Positions 5,677 through 6,713 of a stretch of DNA of 6,713 bases are shown piece after piece (position 1 is the first letter of the stretch; every line of letters starts with the position of its first letter). The position numbers and the translations under genes are program-made. Source of the stretch: Dehalococcoidia bacterium CG2_30_46_9 (GTDB lineage Bacteria > Chloroflexota > Dehalococcoidia > GIF9 > AB-539-J10). The notes below the pieces were generated by a model. The model saw nothing but the letters and a program-made list of their open reading frames with translations, had not been told where the DNA came from and did not search any database. The DNA lies in the NCBI GenBank assembly GCA_001873005.1, contig MNYE01000085.1, positions 1-6,713 on the forward strand, in the 5' to 3' direction.

Positions 5677-6432
5677 GTGGAATTAGAAGGCAAGGTATCA
5701 CTGGTAACCGGTGCTTCTCGTGGCATAGGTAAGGCTATAGCTCTGAAGCTCGCCGGTCTTGGCTGCAAAGTAGCGGTAAATTATGTGGCGATAGAGGCTG
5801 GTAATAAAGCTGACAGTGATAGTGTAGTTCAAGTCATAAAGCATCAGGGTGGGGAAGCTATGGCGATTGAAGCTGATATCCGGAATAGTGAAGAGGTGAG
5901 GAGTATGGTGGAACAAATCATTGGTGTGTGGGGCAAGATAGATATATTAGTAAACAATGCCGGTATCACCAGGGACAATTTGCTACTGAGGATGTCTGAG
6001 GAAGCCTGGGATGACGTAATTGCTACGAACTTGCGTGGTGCTTATTTATGTACTAAGTTTACTCTGCGCTCTATGATAAGGCAGAAGTCGGGGCGTATTA
6101 TCAGCATTGCATCCATTGCTGGAGTGATGGGAAATGTAGGGCAAACTAATTATGCAGCATCTAAGGCTGGGGTGATTGCTTTTACTAAGAGTGTAGCTCG
6201 TGAAGTTGGCTCCCGTAATATTACAGCAAACGCAGTGGCGCCGGGTTTCATCAAGACCAAGATGACTGAAGGTTTACCCGACGAGATAAAGAAAAATATC
6301 TTGTCTATGGTGTCGCTACGTCGCTTTGGTGAGCCAGAAGATGTAGCCGAGCTGGTAGCATTCCTGGCCAGCGATAAGGCTGGTTATATTACGGGGCAGG
6401 TCATCTGCATAGATGGGGGAGTGTCCATGTGA
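5677..6432 (+). CDS. fabG: 3-oxoacyl-ACP reductase FabG
   Basis: A 251-residue classical SDR that reduces 3-oxoacyl-ACP to (R)-3-hydroxyacyl-ACP with NADPH. Motifs are TGASRGIG at 11-18, NNAGITRDNLLLRM at 93-106, the catalytic Asn118 (TNLRGAY), Ser146, and Tyr159-x3-Lys163 in GNVGQTNYAASKAG, then NAVAPGFIKTKMTE and a closing ITGQVICIDGGVSM. The Ser-Tyr spacing of 13 and the GNxGQxNYAASK stretch are specific to FabG within the SDR family. Slightly unusual is an insertion-like segment at about 37-50 (VAIEAGNKADSDSV) after the first strand-helix, which makes it a few residues longer than the typical 245-248. The start is GTG; AAGGAGGT at 5662-5669 overlaps the fabF stop TAA and is seven bases away, so translation is probably coupled. 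It is the last complete gene of the cluster; no terminator with a T-tract follows. Confidence 0.96.
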   Translation: MELEGKVSLVTGASRGIGKAIALKLAGLGCKVAVNYVAIEAGNKADSDSVVQVIKHQGGEAMAIEADIRNSEEVRSMVEQIIGVWGKIDILVNNAGITRDNLLLRMSEEAWDDVIATNLRGAYLCTKFTLRSMIRQKSGRIISIASIAGVMGNVGQTNYAASKAGVIAFTKSVAREVGSRNITANAVAPGFIKTKMTEGLPDEIKKNILSMVSLRRFGEPEDVAELVAFLASDKAGYITGQVICIDGGVSM

Positions 6433-6451
6433 GTTCATAATCTCTCCGAAC

Positions 6452-6470
6452 TATATCGCCTCACGATATA
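6452..6470. promoter_or_regulatory. Palindrome abutting the -35 box, possible operator
   Basis: TATATCG (6452-6458) and CGATATA (6464-6470) are perfect 7-bp inverted arms around CCTCA. The right arm ends at the base before TTGACA (6471). A dyad in this place could bind a dimeric regulator of the downstream promoter. It could also form a transcript hairpin 19 bases after the fabG stop, but no T-tract follows, so a terminator role is weaker. Confidence 0.45.
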
Positions 6471-6500
6471 TTGACAGAAAAGCAATACAACACACATAAT
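6471..6500 (+). promoter_or_regulatory. Sigma70-like promoter upstream of second plsX
   Basis: A perfect TTGACA (6471-6476), an 18-base spacer and CATAAT (6495-6500, five of six matches to TATAAT). This is the best promoter match in the window. Transcription would start near 6507 and run through the dispersed repeat at 6523-6632 into the second plsX, giving a leader of roughly 145 bases with a long stem. Confidence 0.55.
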
Positions 6501-6522
6501 ATCTGCCAAAACTTAAGAGTTT

Positions 6523-6632
6523 GTCATTGCGAGGGGTAAAACCCCGAAGCAATCTCAAGTCCCTCTCCCCTGAAGAGAGAGGCTAGGTGAGGGTGAAGAT
6601 GGATGGGGTTGCCACGCTTCGCTCGCAATGAC
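6523..6632. repeat. Nested palindromic dispersed repeat
   Basis: Perfect 11-bp outer arms GTCATTGCGAG (6523-6533) and CTCGCAATGAC (6622-6632) enclose CGAAGC (6545-6550), which pairs with GCTTCG (6616-6621). A small GGGG-TAAAA-CCCC hairpin (6533-6545) lies on the left arm. The middle part (about 6561-6595) is a second motif, with CCTCTC/GAGAGG arms at 6562-6567 and 6577-6582 and then GGTGAGGGTG. Both the GTCATTGCGAG...AAGCAATCTC type and the CCCTCTCCCC...GGTGAGGGTG type are familiar dispersed intergenic repeats, so one appears to sit inside the other. It has no coding content. Confidence 0.75.
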
Positions 6633-6651
6633 GCTGAGGGGATTTTGTAAT

Positions 6652-6713
6652 ATGAGCGGAAAAATGGTCAAAATAGCTGTGGATGCCATGGGGGGGTGAC
6701 TATGCCCCTGGGG
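6652..6713 (+). pseudogene. plsX: Start of a second plsX, frame broken in a G7 run (3' end outside window)
   Basis: From ATG 6652 the frame reads MSGKMVKIAVDAMGG and then meets TGA at 6697. Skipping one of the seven G at 6690-6696 gives MVKIAVDAMGGDYAPG, the characteristic N-terminus of PlsX (compare VALDAMGGDFAPEE in the intact copy at 2242). GAGGGG at 6636-6641 provides a ribosome site ten bases before ATG, and a promoter lies at 6471-6500. The N-terminus differs from the intact PlsX, so this is a diverged paralogue and not a recent tandem copy. The break could be a real mutation, a sequencing or assembly error in a homopolymer, or phase-variable slippage. Only about 20 codons are visible, so gene integrity beyond the edge is unknown. 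Confidence 0.65.

Noticed and set aside
6452..6470. Intrinsic terminator after fabG
   Set aside because: The stem is short and AT-rich, and the following bases are TTGACAG and not a T-tract.

Overview
The window looks like a stretch of a mid-GC bacterial chromosome (roughly 45-48% GC by eye). All supported genes lie on the + strand. It holds nine identifiable genes, eight of them complete, plus the start of a tenth. Most belong to type II fatty acid synthesis and phospholipid initiation. The host cannot be named from sequence alone. The archaeal-like RtcB tail, the Bacillus-type FabL enoyl reductase, paired MaoC-type dehydratase subunits in place of FabZ, and three kinds of palindromic dispersed repeat between genes would fit an uncultivated anaerobe, perhaps a Dehalococcoidia-like Chloroflexota. 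That placement is inference.

Layout: 1-524 is the C-terminal 173 codons of the RNA ligase RtcB. After 20 bases comes a complete stand-alone SagB-type flavin oxidoreductase (545-1174). A 213-base gap follows, with a palindromic repeat (1215-1270), a candidate promoter (1290-1319) and a leader hairpin (1333-1362). The lipid cluster then runs: a MaoC/hotdog subunit without a visible catalytic motif (1388-1804), a MaoC hydratase/dehydratase with the catalytic Asp/His motif (1818-2255), plsX (2242-3270), acyl carrier protein (3302-3544), a FabL-like enoyl-ACP reductase (3547-4320), an AT-rich inverted repeat with a T9 tract (4339-4401), fabF (4425-5663) and fabG (5677-6432).

The 219 bases after fabG hold a 7-bp palindrome touching a good sigma70-like promoter (6471-6500), a nested dispersed repeat (6523-6632), and the first codons of a second plsX. 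The reading frame of this second plsX is broken by what looks like one extra G in a run of seven Gs.

Together the genes supply an elongation cycle: FabF condenses, FabG reduces the ketone, the MaoC pair presumably dehydrates, FabL reduces the enoyl bond, and all act on acyl groups carried by ACP. PlsX then converts acyl-ACP to acyl-phosphate for glycerolipid synthesis. FabD, FabH, FabZ, FabI and acetyl-CoA carboxylase are not present here. I see no wholly new system. The points most worth following are the broken second plsX with its own promoter and possible operator, the MaoC pair placed as the apparent FAS II dehydratase, the repeat-like palindrome inside an open reading frame, and the nested repeats.
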